Positions 1 through 8,640 of a stretch of 12,166 bases of DNA are shown here, piece by piece. The stretch's first letter is position 1; each line of letters starts with the position of its first letter. Source of the stretch: Acephala macrosclerotiorum. Lineage: Eukaryota > Ascomycota > Leotiomycetes > Helotiales > Mollisiaceae. The stretch covers positions 1-12,166 of the forward strand of contig MU119940.1 in NCBI GenBank assembly GCA_014904845.1. Direction: 5' to 3'. The notes below the pieces were generated by a model. It had not been told where the DNA came from. It saw only the letters and a program-made list of their open reading frames with translations, and ran no database searches. The position numbers and the translations under genes were made by a program.

Positions 1-651
1 TATCAATCGGCCAGAGAGCTTTTGGAGGCGCTGCGCGATGCTATCCGAGGTCATAGGTCACTGCTCGAGGATGGAAAGATTCTTCATCGGGATGTTTCCG
101 AAAATAATATCATCATTATCGAACTCCCTGCCGAAGATGCCCCGAAAGGAAGACTAATTGACTTGGACTTGGCAAAGGAGCTGGACGGCATGCCGAGTGG
201 GGCTCGTCACCGGACTGGCACTATGCAATTCATGGCGATCGAGGTTCTTGAAGGCAAAGGTCACACATATCGGCACGACCTCGAGTCGTTTTTTTACGTC
301 TTCGTATGGATGTGCATTCGATATGGCTACGGAGGTACGGGCAGGCAAAAACCCAAGAAGGTGATGAGACCGAAGACAAATATACTGCGAGGTTGGTATA
401 CTGGGGTGTATACAGAAATTGCCAATACAAAGCAGGGCCACGTGGGCAAAAATCGATTTGAGAACGTTATCGCGGAGTTTGCGCCGGAGTTCGAGAACCT
501 CAAGCCATTGGCTCGCGAGCTCCGATCCGCTCTCTTTCCAATTAGGGATGGGGACATCTTTACGGGCACGTTCCACGACCACAGTATAATGTACGATGGG
601 ATGATCGAGGCGTTCGACGGGGCAATAACCTCTTTGAGAAAGGAGGAATAG
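1..651 (+). CDS. FunK1-type fungal protein kinase, C-terminal part (5' end outside window)
   Basis: The frame is open from base 1 to the TAG at 649-651, so about 216 residues of a longer protein are visible and the true start lies off the window. The kinase catalytic loop HRDVSENN (HRD aspartate plus the asparagine) is at about residues 31-38. LIDLDLAKE replaces the canonical DFG with DLD, which is usual in the FunK1 family. GTMQFMAIEVL occupies the activation-segment end where APE would be. These are followed by YRHDLESFFYVFVW, a FunK1 signature. The C-terminal tail, with FTGTFHDHSIMYDGMIEAFD, also matches FunK1 proteins. The family consists of fungal-specific kinase-like proteins, often multicopy in accessory regions, and their substrates are largely unknown. 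Catalytic residues of the visible half are intact; the ATP-binding N-lobe cannot be judged here. No frameshift or stop is seen. The gene converges with the chromo/Myb gene. Confidence 0.9.
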   Translation, partial: YQSARELLEALRDAIRGHRSLLEDGKILHRDVSENNIIIIELPAEDAPKGRLIDLDLAKELDGMPSGARHRTGTMQFMAIEVLEGKGHTYRHDLESFFYVFVWMCIRYGYGGTGRQKPKKVMRPKTNILRGWYTGVYTEIANTKQGHVGKNRFENVIAEFAPEFENLKPLARELRSALFPIRDGDIFTGTFHDHSIMYDGMIEAFDGAITSLRKEE

Positions 652-1223
652 GCAAATGCATAGGCAGGAGTACTGGGAATCAGCATTGTTGTTTTGGTTG
701 GGGGGGGGGTTTATTTTTGAAAACGATGGAGGGAAAACTGTACGATACAATGATACTAGGGATGTCAATGAACGCACGACTTATTGTATACTACATCAAT
801 TGTTTCCCATGAAAACGATGCGCCTCATGTCTGCTTCCGATGACAACCTCTCCATTTTCTTCTGTGATATTCCACCCATGCATCTGACCGCCGCTTCCCT
901 CGACCGGATGTGCTCCCGCGTTGGGACTGGCTGATAGAAGGACAAGATTCCGTTCAGACGTTCATCCCAGCAGATGTCAATGGACAAGTAGGCACACAGA
1001 GCTTGAGCTGCTGCCTGTCTACCTGCGTGGGACGGACCATGTTCCCGCGCACGTACGTGTTGCGGGCTGAGTCCTGCTTGGGAACATGGCGAAGATCCCT
1101 ATTGAAGTTGTTACCCTGCTGAGGATGTTGGTCCATTCCAGGTGTAGCACGGAAGAGACCGTGTCCAAGGCGTTGCCAGTCAATGGAAATTGCCAGGAGT
1201 TTGTGCCATCACTTCCACCGTAG
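652..1223. other. Intergenic region between convergent genes
   Basis: This stretch should hold the 3' UTRs and transcription ends of the FunK1 gene (+) and the chromo/Myb gene (-). Short ORFs occur on both strands, but none has protein-like composition or a recognisable domain. A run of ten G at 700-709 is the only conspicuous local feature. I see no RNA gene or repeat. Confidence 0.6.
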
Positions 1224-3842
1224 CTATTTTTTGAGTTTCGTAGAGTACTGCACCTGGATTGCCCCTGTAGTCCGGTCAGGGAGGGCATGATGGATCTCTT
1301 CCCATGAGCAACCCCCTTTCTTCATCTCGAGTATCGTTTCATTCTCTTCTGATTTCCATGGGACACGTTTTCTCTTAGGCCGCAATGTTGCTGGTCGCAC
1401 CTCGGAATGTGCCACAGCGCTGTGAGGGGTTCCAACCTCTGCGGACGTCCCCGTATCAGAACCAATGCTCAACGCCTCGGACGGGATTGGGAGGTAGAGG
1501 TGCTTTGGGATACGTGGCAATTGGAACTCGAGATTATACGTTGTCTCATTCCCGATCTTGGTGCGTTTGAGGAATCCTTGGACGGGCCACTCCTGATACT
1601 CAGCAATTGGTACCGACTCTGTCGGAGCAGAGGGACTTCGAGAAGGTCGTGGAGTATAGTGTTGTTCGTCATCGACCAAGGTCGAGTGATATCCGCAATC
1701 GGCTTGGGGCTGCGCGTCATCAATCTCGAGGCTGGTAGTCGAATGCGACACGAGGGGGCCAGACTGACGGAGGTGGAGAGGTGCAGTCACGGCAGGCGCT
1801 GAGCGTGGCTTTCGTCGCTTTGCAGGTCGTGGGTCCTCGTCGCCTGTATCGCAGGTGTCATCGGTATTTATGGAATGGTGGGTATCGCTGCTGATCTCGG
1901 TATGCGTGTCCTGGCACCCACGCTTCTCTCCCAGATTCCCCGACTCAGGCTCGCCGCTTGGTGCTGGGCCGGATGGGGCGGAGGGACTGGGACTTCGAGA
2001 GGTTGGTGAAGTATGGCGGTGCTCCTCATTGACTGGAGTTGCTGAATGCCTGGGATTGACCTCAGACTGTGCTTGGCTCAAGGGATTGGGAGACTCTACT
2101 TCAGACGTGTTCCGTTAGCGACATGTTCCCCTTCCAAACCAGGACCCTCTTCAACCAGGGACTTACCTCTAAGCTCAGAGATCAACGTAGAGCTGAGTGA
2201 GATTCTCAGTTGATCTTCGGCGATCCAGGTAGAGAGCTCATCGACCAGGTACTCGAAAAATTTCCTGCCTTTGCTGCGCCGGCTAGGGCGCATGTGGTGA
2301 ACTCGCACAACGTCCCTTTCTACATGTGGGACCAAGCCTCCAGAGGATCGCTCGCAAGGCGGCTGTAGCATTGATATTCGCATGTCGTCTTCATTGACCC
2401 AAGAATCAGACCTGTTTGGATGTTCCCCCCATACGACTCGGTACTGGGTTGTCTCTGTTTGGCGTCCAGCAAGCAGCCGGGTGCGTATCCCACGTAGTCG
2501 AAAACGGTGCTCGTCGATCTCGGGTTGCGTGGCTGGCAGAGCCTCGGTAGCTTCCTTGTCTTCAGGGCCGTCCGCGTCGACCTCTACCAGGTCCTGCTGA
2601 TCGCCCACAGGTGGCTGCCCAGGCTCTTCCTTCTGTGCTGCAGGCTCCTCCTGCTCCTGCATCGCTACGCCTCCCCCTTCCACCACCACCTCAGTCTCCC
2701 GCCGCCCCCACTCCTCAAGGCCCTGAGCTGTGCCATGTCGAGAGGCATCTTGCAGCTCCTCTGGTCTGCTACCGGGAGTTTCGCTGCGTTCTCGACTCTG
2801 GATCTCGTCTTGTAGTGCTTCGACCGAACGAGGATGTGAGGAGGTTGGCGCGCTGGCCGATGATGAATTCCCTTGCTCTTCCAAAGCCAACTCCAGTTCT
2901 CTCTCCAATTCAGCCATGCTATCATCAGTCCATCCATCATCGCTGTTATCGAAAGGCTTGAGGAGGGAATGGACCGCAGACTCCACTGACGTGCTCTGAG
3001 TGATACTGCCGACACTTTGCAGGTTGGTCTGATGTTGTAGTGGAGTGGAAGATTGGGAGAGGGTCTGGGATCGAGCTTGTGCTGGAGCAGAAGGCACCCG
3101 TTGCTGCTCACAAGGCCCAAGTCCAGGAGCTGGCTCCTTAATATAGCAGCCCTCCTCAACGTCATACCATGGACCGGATGCATCAATGGACTTTGTCGGC
3201 CTTGAGGCGAGTTCTGAGGTTGCGAAGGTGGCATGTGGACCCGCATCCCATTCAATCCGTCCAGCATCGCCATCACCAGAAGCGCCTTCGTCCTCATCCC
3301 CAGCATCAGCCTCATCTGGCTCGTCATCATCGAGAATCACTAGTTGATCTGCGTGTGGTTAGCGGACCGCTCTTTCGCATGAAAGACAGTCGGTGCGCCT
3401 ACCTCGACTACCACTCAACTCTAGTTTTGATCGGTCGGCTTGCATTCCAGCCCCGTCGAGAGCTGGGGGTTCCAGACGCTGAAGGGTCAGCTCAGTCTCT
3501 TTATCTGAGATCTTAGGACGCGAAGCAGTCCTCGAGAGCTCCTCGAGAGATGGAAAATCGTCATCTGATTCATCGCTAGCACTGAGAGCGCGATTGCGAC
3601 CTAGATTGGCGGGATTAGATTGACATGCTTTCGGTGTCTCGATTCTACGTACCTTCAGGTCTCGCTGCGGTTTGACGCCCAAGCTGGGAAAAGGAGGCTG
3701 CAGGTCCGTATACTCCCTGGTTGCCGGTTGAATGGCTGGAACGGCTGAGTTTGACAGGCCAGAGAGGGTCACTATTGCAGAATCTTGGGTTCGATGGAGG
3801 AAATGCAAATGAAACAGAGTTCGCGCTCTCAATGGCAGCCAT
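1224..3842 (-). CDS. Chromo-like and Myb/SANT-like domain nuclear protein, four exons
   Basis: Spliced model on the minus strand: exons 3842-3653, 3600-3403, 3348-2167 and 2095-1224, giving 2442 nt and 813 residues. All three introns (52, 54 and 71 nt) are phase 1, start GTACGT, GTAGGC and GTAAGT, contain TCTAATC, GCTAACC and CGCTAACG branch-like sites, and end in TAG, CAG and TAG. The start ATG follows a pyrimidine-rich leader. Features: acidic SDESDDDFPSLEEL (about 72-85) and a D/E-rich stretch (about 134-157); chromo-like segments at about 410-452 (QYRVVW...SWVNEDDM), 476-510 (KFFEYLVDELSTWIAEDQL) and 692-727 (TTYNLEFQLP); basic clusters PAKRRKPRS (614-622) and RPKRKR (762-767); and a C-terminal Myb/SANT-like helix bundle (about 768-813) with W770, W788 and Y807. 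Much of the rest is low-complexity and probably disordered. The chromo assignment is by pattern only. The role is inferred: chromatin or DNA binding in the nucleus. Confidence 0.82.
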
Positions 3843-4078
3843 AACGAAACGAAGTGGATAGAGAGAAAACCAGTCTGAGAATGCAGAGGATGCTCAGTGA
3901 GGGGAATTGAGTGGCTTAAGTGGTAACTGGTGAGCACCTGCCTGTCGGAAATGGGTTGGTCTCGTCCTCGCACCAGCTTTGCCGCTCTCAACTGCCGTAG
4001 GCTGCCTTGGAAATCAAAAAAACCAAGTCCTGCGCATGAAATCCCAGCCCTCCAAGCTCCTGCGGAAATGCTGATCAC
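3843..4078 (-). promoter_or_regulatory. 5' leader and promoter region of the chromo/Myb gene
   Basis: Immediately upstream of the ATG at 3842, the minus strand carries a pyrimidine-rich stretch (TTTTCTCTCTATCC, within about 3850-3875), as is common just upstream of fungal start codons. I find no convincing TATA box close by. Transcription may instead start further up; a TATA-containing promoter on the same strand lies near 5210. Confidence 0.35.
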
Positions 4079-4945
4079 CGAGGGTGCCTAGCCTACTGGT
4101 AAACTGAGGCATTTTCGAGTGCAATCACGCCAATCGCGCAGCTCCAACGTCAAGCACGCTGCCAGTGGAATCACAACCCGGATCACCGAACCAGGACTCG
4201 CTCGTCATGCAATCTCGAGCCTTCCTCAGCTCCACCGAAGATCGAGAAATTGGCCTGTGATCAGCCCAGTCCTGCTCGAAATCCAATCCATCACCCTCAT
4301 CCCGTGGAGCTTGTGGCCATGTTCGCATGAAGCTGAGCTCAAACGACCTTCTTTTTGCAGAGATGAGACTCCGCAGCGCATACGGTCCTGCCACAGCAGC
4401 GTCCTGAGCCAAGGATCCTTGGGCGGCCCTCAATCACCAGATCCATCCTTCCAATATGCAACGACCGCGGATCGAGCTCCTTCCGAGGTCGTATGATCTG
4501 CCTCCTTGCAAACTTCCACGTCAGCCTGCCTGCTTGTGACCCATTCTCCCAACGCCGGCGTTTCGTATTCGGTCCGTAGGATGCTTAGCAGAAGCTTCGA
4601 TGCTGCCATTGTCATGCAGATTGTCATCTGCCACAGCCACGTTTGGCAGAAATCGGTCCTTCTCGTCACAGATCAGCCCAGATCAAGGCATACAGCGCAT
4701 GTCGTCGTCTCCACGGCGCGAGGGAGCTCACCGAGATCCTTCCCTCGACGCGTAATACCACGGCACAGCTAGGCAGAAGCCAGTTACGTCGTTGTGAGGC
4801 ATTTCTTCCATTGGCCATATCATGTCGCATGAAAGCAATGCTAAGGCAAAGCCTCTATTGTCGTAACCGCCCAGGAGCATTGCCGTGAGAGTTGTGATGG
4901 TGCGACGACGAGGAGAGGGAGCTGAGCTGAGGTCATGCTCGTATC
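4079..4945. other. Normal-GC stretch without a recognisable gene
   Basis: Base composition is like the flanking genes, but six-frame reading gives only ORFs of about 60-125 codons with stops scattered across frames. No spliced combination gave a recognisable domain. A minus-strand stretch at 4728-4890 reads in a protein-like way (for example MLLGGYDNRGFALALLSCD), but no intron model connects it to its neighbours. It could be decayed coding sequence downstream of the 5210 promoter, or a long 5' region of the chromo/Myb gene. Confidence 0.4.
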
Positions 4946-5124
4946 TCAACCAATACGACGCGATTCAGAGGGATGATCGCCATCACGACACTCGAGAGCA
5001 TCGAGTCCAGAGTGGTGGATCGAGGGCTCTGGCTTCACACCAGCCGTGGCAAGGCTTTCAGCTGCGGCGAGGTCGATTAAGGGGGTTTCTGAGTGGGCCT
5101 TAGTGGGAGGGGTCGACGGCGCAT
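4946..5124 (-). pseudogene. Possible 5' end of a broken gene (hypothetical)
   Basis: On the minus strand the ATG at 5124-5122 opens only a short frame (MRRRPLPL..., about 15 codons). In the frame offset by one base, 58 codons run open from GCG at 5122 to a TGA at 4948-4946. They read in a protein-like way, beginning APSTPPTKAHSETPLIDLAA and continuing with ESLATAG. Loss of one base just after the ATG would explain this. The stretch sits about 85 nt downstream of a good TATA box, with a pyrimidine tract between, as expected for a translation start. I do not recognise the protein. Alternatives are a non-coding leader with a chance open frame, or a uORF of a longer transcript. Confidence 0.3.
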
Positions 5125-5156
5125 GATGCGACGCAGCGACCGAGCGCGGGAATGTT

Positions 5157-5210
5157 GGGAAAAGATGGAAGAGGAAGAAGGTTGAGCAGCGGGGTGGGCG
5201 AACTTTTATA
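5157..5210 (-). promoter_or_regulatory. Core promoter: TATA box plus pyrimidine tract
   Basis: Minus strand: TATAAAAG at 5210-5203, followed 20-50 nt later by the CT-rich tract CTTCTTCCTCTTCC (within 5180-5157). This TATA/CT arrangement is a common fungal core promoter layout, with initiation expected inside the CT tract. The first ATG downstream is at 5124, in the possible broken gene. It could instead drive a long leader of the chromo/Myb gene. Confidence 0.45.
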
Positions 5211-6304
5211 GACGTTGAAAGCGGCGGCTGGCCCGTGCGCGCACCTTGCCCGAAGCAGAGGGTCGCTAAACCCGGGGGGGCAAACCGCGGTACTGAGATT
5301 ATAAAAAAAAGTTTAAAAAAAATATTTTAATTTTTAAAAATTAAAAAAAACTTTATACAATCAAAAAATTTTTAATTTTTTTTTAACGAATTATTTTTGC
5401 TATTAAAAAAGATTTTATTTTTTTTAATTTTATTTTTTTTATAATAAATATTTTAATTAAATATTTTTAAAAAAAAAAAATAAAATTTTTTTTTTTTTCA
5501 TAAAATTAAATTAATTTTTATATAATAAATTAAATATAAAAAAAATAAAAATAAAATTTTTTTTTTTTTTTTATTAAATTGAAATAACGTACAAAGTTTT
5601 TAATAATTATTATATAAAGATTGATATATTTTCAATTTATATCGTTATATTGATTTTAAATTCTTATAATCGTACGAAGTATATTGAAATATATTAATTA
5701 AAAAAATAATTAAAATCGATTTTAATCAAAATTAAAAAACTTTAAAAAAAAATATAAAAAAAAAACTATAATTTTATTTATTTTTTTAATTTTTTCGTAC
5801 AATAACTCGTTTTGTAAATCATTAGAATTTGATATTTTTAATCGAATTATTTTATCTTTTTAAACAATCGTTTAATTCGCAAATAAAAACGAGTATAAAA
5901 ACTATAATTTATTTGAATTATACGATTTTAATAAAAAAAAAATTTCGTTTAATAATATTAAAATACGTAAAAACAATACTAATTAAAACTTTTATTTATA
6001 ATTATTAATATTTTTTTAATTTTATCAATAAATAATAAATTAAAAAAAGTATTTTTAAAAGTTCGTCGTATAATAAATTAAAATAAAAAGCAAATAAAAC
6101 TAAAAACGATTAAAATATAAAAATATTTAAAGTATTAAAAAAAAAGTAAAATTTTAAATACTTTTTTTTGAAATTAATTTATTTAAAAATAATAAACGTA
6201 ATAAAAATAATAGTAGTAATCGTACGAAGAGAAAATGCTTTATATAATGTAGTACCGTAAAAAAAACTTCTCGTGAAAATAATAGAGTTTATTTTAAAAA
6301 AAAA

Positions 6305-6322
6305 ATATATATATATATATAT
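6305..6322. repeat. (AT)9 microsatellite
   Basis: Nine uninterrupted AT units lie inside the AT island, just before its right edge. This is a simple-sequence repeat with no apparent function. Confidence 0.85.
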
Positions 6323-6364
6323 TATATAATAAATTCGCTAAAAATCGATATTTTATCGATAATA

Positions 6365-6739
6365 CTAATATCTTACGATTCTAGTATCAATACCGTATCG
6401 ATACCGGAAATTAGATATTACAACCGAGCTTGGGACGGTTTGGACAGCCGAATATACCTCGGGGCATACAAAAGCTGGACCGAGAGCTATATACGGGCTT
6501 GCAGTGGTACCTTGATTCCACCAACTTGTCACTTGGGGCGGGAGACAGCTGCGGGCACTTGCAACCATGCTTGCCCCGTACAATGGATCGAATGCTAGAA
6601 AAGTGTTCGGATTGCTGACTGGCGTATGTAAATATATGTTTGCAGCACAGCCGTCTCCGGATGGCCATGGCGTGGGCAGCGGGAGGAACGCGGTGGCCGT
6701 TCCGCTGACCGTCAAGATAGTTGATGCCACGCTCGTCAT
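6365..6739 (-). pseudogene. Truncated fungal hypothetical protein (N-terminal part only)
   Basis: The first in-frame ATG on the minus strand is at 6739-6737, after an upstream stop. The frame then reads MTSVASTILTVSG, a Cys-containing segment (PWPSGDGCAANIY), FLAFDPLYG, SCLPPQVTSWWNQG and LGPAFVCPE. The spaced pattern of C, FDPxYG, SCLPP, WW and CPE resembles a widespread Pezizomycotina family of extracellular or single-membrane-span hypothetical proteins; I know of no assigned function. No clear signal peptide is seen. After CPEVYSAV the reading frame enters the AT island (about 6420) and ends at a stop in AT-rich sequence at 6365. Only about 110 family-like residues remain, and the expected continuation is missing. 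The break suggests either insertion of the AT-rich element or RIP spreading into the gene. Confidence 0.55.
6384..6405. repeat. Tandem pair of 11-mers at the AT-island edge
   Basis: GTATCAATACC at 6384-6394 is followed directly by GTATCGATACC at 6395-6405. Each is a near-palindrome, and they differ by one base of the G-to-A type. Related TATCGAT motifs lie nearby at about 6343-6360. They mark the junction between the truncated gene and the AT island. Whether they are a remnant of an element end is unknown. Confidence 0.45.
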
Positions 6740-7134
6740 CGTGGCCAGCCGATGTCGTGGAAGCGCTATAAACTCATCTACGTTCCAGTTCACAGGAATC
6801 GTTGAGGAATGAATGGAGTTTCAACAGGTGGGGAGTTGGATACAGCTTAGTGTAATTCGGGAGATGTCAACATGAAAGCCAACATATAGCCCTGCATGTT
6901 CTTGAAACACCAACATGCTTCATTTTGTTTGGTGCTACAATCTTGCCTGACATTAGTCGAGTAAGCGCTGATGTGGCACCGGGGTCTTCCCCTACACGTA
7001 TCGAGATACTTAGGGTTCTTCTCGTCACACTACCTAGACGGCGAGTGAAGAGAACATCGGTTAGGCAGTCGTCTTCTCAATCACGCCTCGCAAATCCAAA
7101 TTTGGCCCGATCCTTGTCTCCGGCTCGACATGCC
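6740..7134. other. Intergenic stretch without a recognisable gene
   Basis: This lies between the truncated gene and the end of the coiled-coil pseudogene, both on the minus strand. The minus frame through 7134-6860 has few stops and might be an extension or 3' UTR of the coiled-coil gene, but its composition is not convincing. I see no RNA gene, repeat or clear promoter. Confidence 0.45.
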
Positions 7135-8086
7135 TCAATTATTTCCATCCCTTACTTCCTCAGTCTTCATCCTCAGCGCAAATGCCAGACTGGTTTGGTC
7201 CTCCAACTCCTTCTCCTTGGCTCTTAAAGTCTCTTGCAGTGCTCTATTCTCGCCTACTTGTTTCTTCGTTTGCCCGCTTGGCCTCTCACCGTTATTCTTG
7301 TAAAAGTTTGTGAAACGTCACAGCTCCGCGAGTTTCGCCGCATGTTTGACTTTCAGCGCCGGAAATTCTTCAACGACTGTAGTCTGCTGATATTGGGATT
7401 GAGATTTCACCAACAGAGAGTTGGAAAGCCAGAGCTGCTCCAACTCTTAAAGGTTCTGTACTGTTCTCTTTTCCGCCAATTACAGCACCGCTTGGAGGTC
7501 TCGTGTTTCCGTTTCGTGAATACTTTTCAAGTCTTGGGATTGAGCTGCTAGCTGCGACGCATGTTTTTTCCTCTCCACCCTTGTGGCATTTTTGAAGTTG
7601 TTGTCTCGTTCTTTCAACATCACCTCTGTAGATTTTTGTGCTCCTCCATCAGCCCTTCTTTGTCCTTTCGATGCTCTTCCCTTATCTGTGCCAACACCCC
7701 TTGACTGCCCTGCTGCTCCGCTGGCGGAGCATGGAACCCTTCGACCACCAACAGGGCTTGCTCTTCTCTCCGAATCGATTGTTCCGTTTTGTCGTATTCT
7801 AGTTTGGTATCTTCATCACGGCTTGGCAATTCCCCCTCCATCGTAGCCAAAGCCAAAGCCTCCTTTGTCTTAGCCAGCTCTTTTTGTGTCAAGAGTAAAT
7901 CTGACACCATTTCATCAATTGCATCACAAGCTGCGTCCCTTTCGATCTGCATCGCGTCAAGCTCATGCTTCAATTGAGTATTTTCGTTGGTCATTTCATC
8001 ACGCAAGCCTTCGCCTAAGCTTCGGGGTTGATATGTGCTCTGATCTCTGATCTCTTCAGCTGCTCTTCAATAGAACTAGAAGACAT
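7135..8086 (-). pseudogene. Coiled-coil protein, degraded by frameshifts and stops
   Basis: A good start (GCCATGTCTTCT, ATG at 8086-8084) reads MSSSSIEEQLKRSEI, but that frame stops at 8017-8015. The neighbouring frame carries on with RDQSTYQPRSLGEGLRDEM and a long heptad-like, E/K/Q-rich stretch to a TGA at 7622-7620. A second shift then leads into MLKERDNNFKNATRVERKKH and further helical sequence, interrupted by TAA (7482-7480), TAA (7449-7447) and TGA (7320-7318), and ending at 7137-7135. Both TAA codons sit where CAA would fit the coiled coil, as expected from CpA-to-TpA changes. The overall reading is one coiled-coil protein of about 315 residues. No family is recognised and no catalytic domain is seen. 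Introns removing all of these faults are unlikely, because the heptad pattern continues across the stops. Sequencing error could explain the shifts but less easily the stops. Confidence 0.6.
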
Positions 8087-8261
8087 GGCGATAGTCGTGA
8101 CCTGCGCTTGAGAATATTCTCAGTTCGTAGGTATAGGTAGCTGTCCTAATGTTCTTTAGGGAGTAGTTGCACTCTGCTGTAGACTGGTGTCATTGCGCAA
8201 ATGGTGCTCGAGCTAGATTGCTTTGTTTCCACAAACCGGCCCTATTCGTTGCGCGGCGGTT
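8087..8261. other. Upstream region of the coiled-coil pseudogene
   Basis: Normal-GC sequence between the pseudogene start and the second AT island. No TATA box or other motif stands out. Composition switches to AT-rich at about 8262, after GCGCGGCGG. Confidence 0.35.
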
Positions 8262-8499
8262 TAATATGGCCGATAATTTATTGTTCGTTATAATTGATAT
8301 TACGACTTTCAAAGAGTTTTTTTAATATTAATTTATTATTCGTTTATTAAATAATTAATAAATAGAATTTAAACTCGTTTTTATATTAATTTATTATTAA
8401 TAATTAAAATAATATAATATTATAATATATATTATTTAATATTCTTTTTTATTATTATAAGCAATTTTTATATTTCGTAAATACATTCGAAAGAAACTT

Positions 8500-8574
<75 letters not shown>

Positions 8575-8640
8575 GCGAAAACTAATCAATAATTTTAAAG
8601 GAAATAAGTAATATTATTTTAACTCGAAGTTTTCAAATGC
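8262..8640. repeat. Second AT-rich, RIP-like island
   Basis: A stretch of nearly pure A/T with no ORF. The few C residues left in 8281-8500 are again largely in CpG (about 6 of 14 by hand count), with no CpC or GpG, the same signature as the 5290-6420 island. It includes a 72-nt A run and fades into normal composition by about 8640. It is probably a remnant of a mutated repeat. Confidence 0.65.
8501..8572 (+). repeat. 72-nt poly(A) homopolymer
   Basis: An uninterrupted run of A from 8501 to 8572, following AAGAAACTTC and followed by CTGCGAAAAC. It could be the tail of a LINE-like or retroposed copy whose body is the AT island to its left, or an expanded or mis-assembled homopolymer. I found no matching target-site duplication. 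Confidence 0.8.

Larger units (their letters stand above)
5290..6420. repeat. AT-rich island with RIP-like mutation signature
   Basis: Composition drops abruptly after about 5290, from GC-rich (CCCGGGGGGG at 5271-5280) to almost pure A/T with long A and T runs, and recovers at about 6420. No ORF survives. Residual C and G are scarce and strongly biased to CpG. In 5581-6240 I counted by hand about 41 C on the + strand, about 20 of them in CpG and none in CpC. This fits C-to-T mutation of a repeat on both strands by RIP or a similar process, most likely of a transposon no longer recognisable. Such islands are typically heterochromatic in ascomycetes. No terminal repeats or target duplications could be identified. 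Confidence 0.75.

Noticed and set aside
154..777. 207-codon minus-strand frame opposite the kinase
   Set aside because: Antisense shadow of the FunK1 coding sequence, with no recognisable content.
2665..3330. 221-codon minus-strand frame overlapping the third exon
   Set aside because: It is a shadow of the exon in another frame; the chosen frame continues through both flanking introns and carries the chromo-like segments.
3359..4078. Single 239-codon minus-strand frame, as an unspliced first exon starting near 4078
   Set aside because: Its first part has no protein-like character and reads through a perfect GTACGT...TCTAATC...CTAG intron. The spliced model starting at 3842 joins in frame on both sides and has a better start context.
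4119..4496. 125-codon plus-strand frame
   Set aside because: Low-information, Ser/Arg-rich composition without a domain or supporting context; the opposite strand is open over the same span, as expected for chance frames in GC-balanced DNA.
5290..6420. Mitochondrial insert or centromere as an explanation for the AT island
   Set aside because: No mitochondrial gene or tRNA is recognisable, and the island is only about 1.1 kb with a CpG-biased residual pattern, which fits a mutated repeat better.
7320..7622. Introns as the explanation for the shifts and stops in the coiled-coil gene
   Set aside because: The heptad-like protein sequence continues directly across the stop codons, and no donor, branch site and acceptor combination removes them while keeping the frame.
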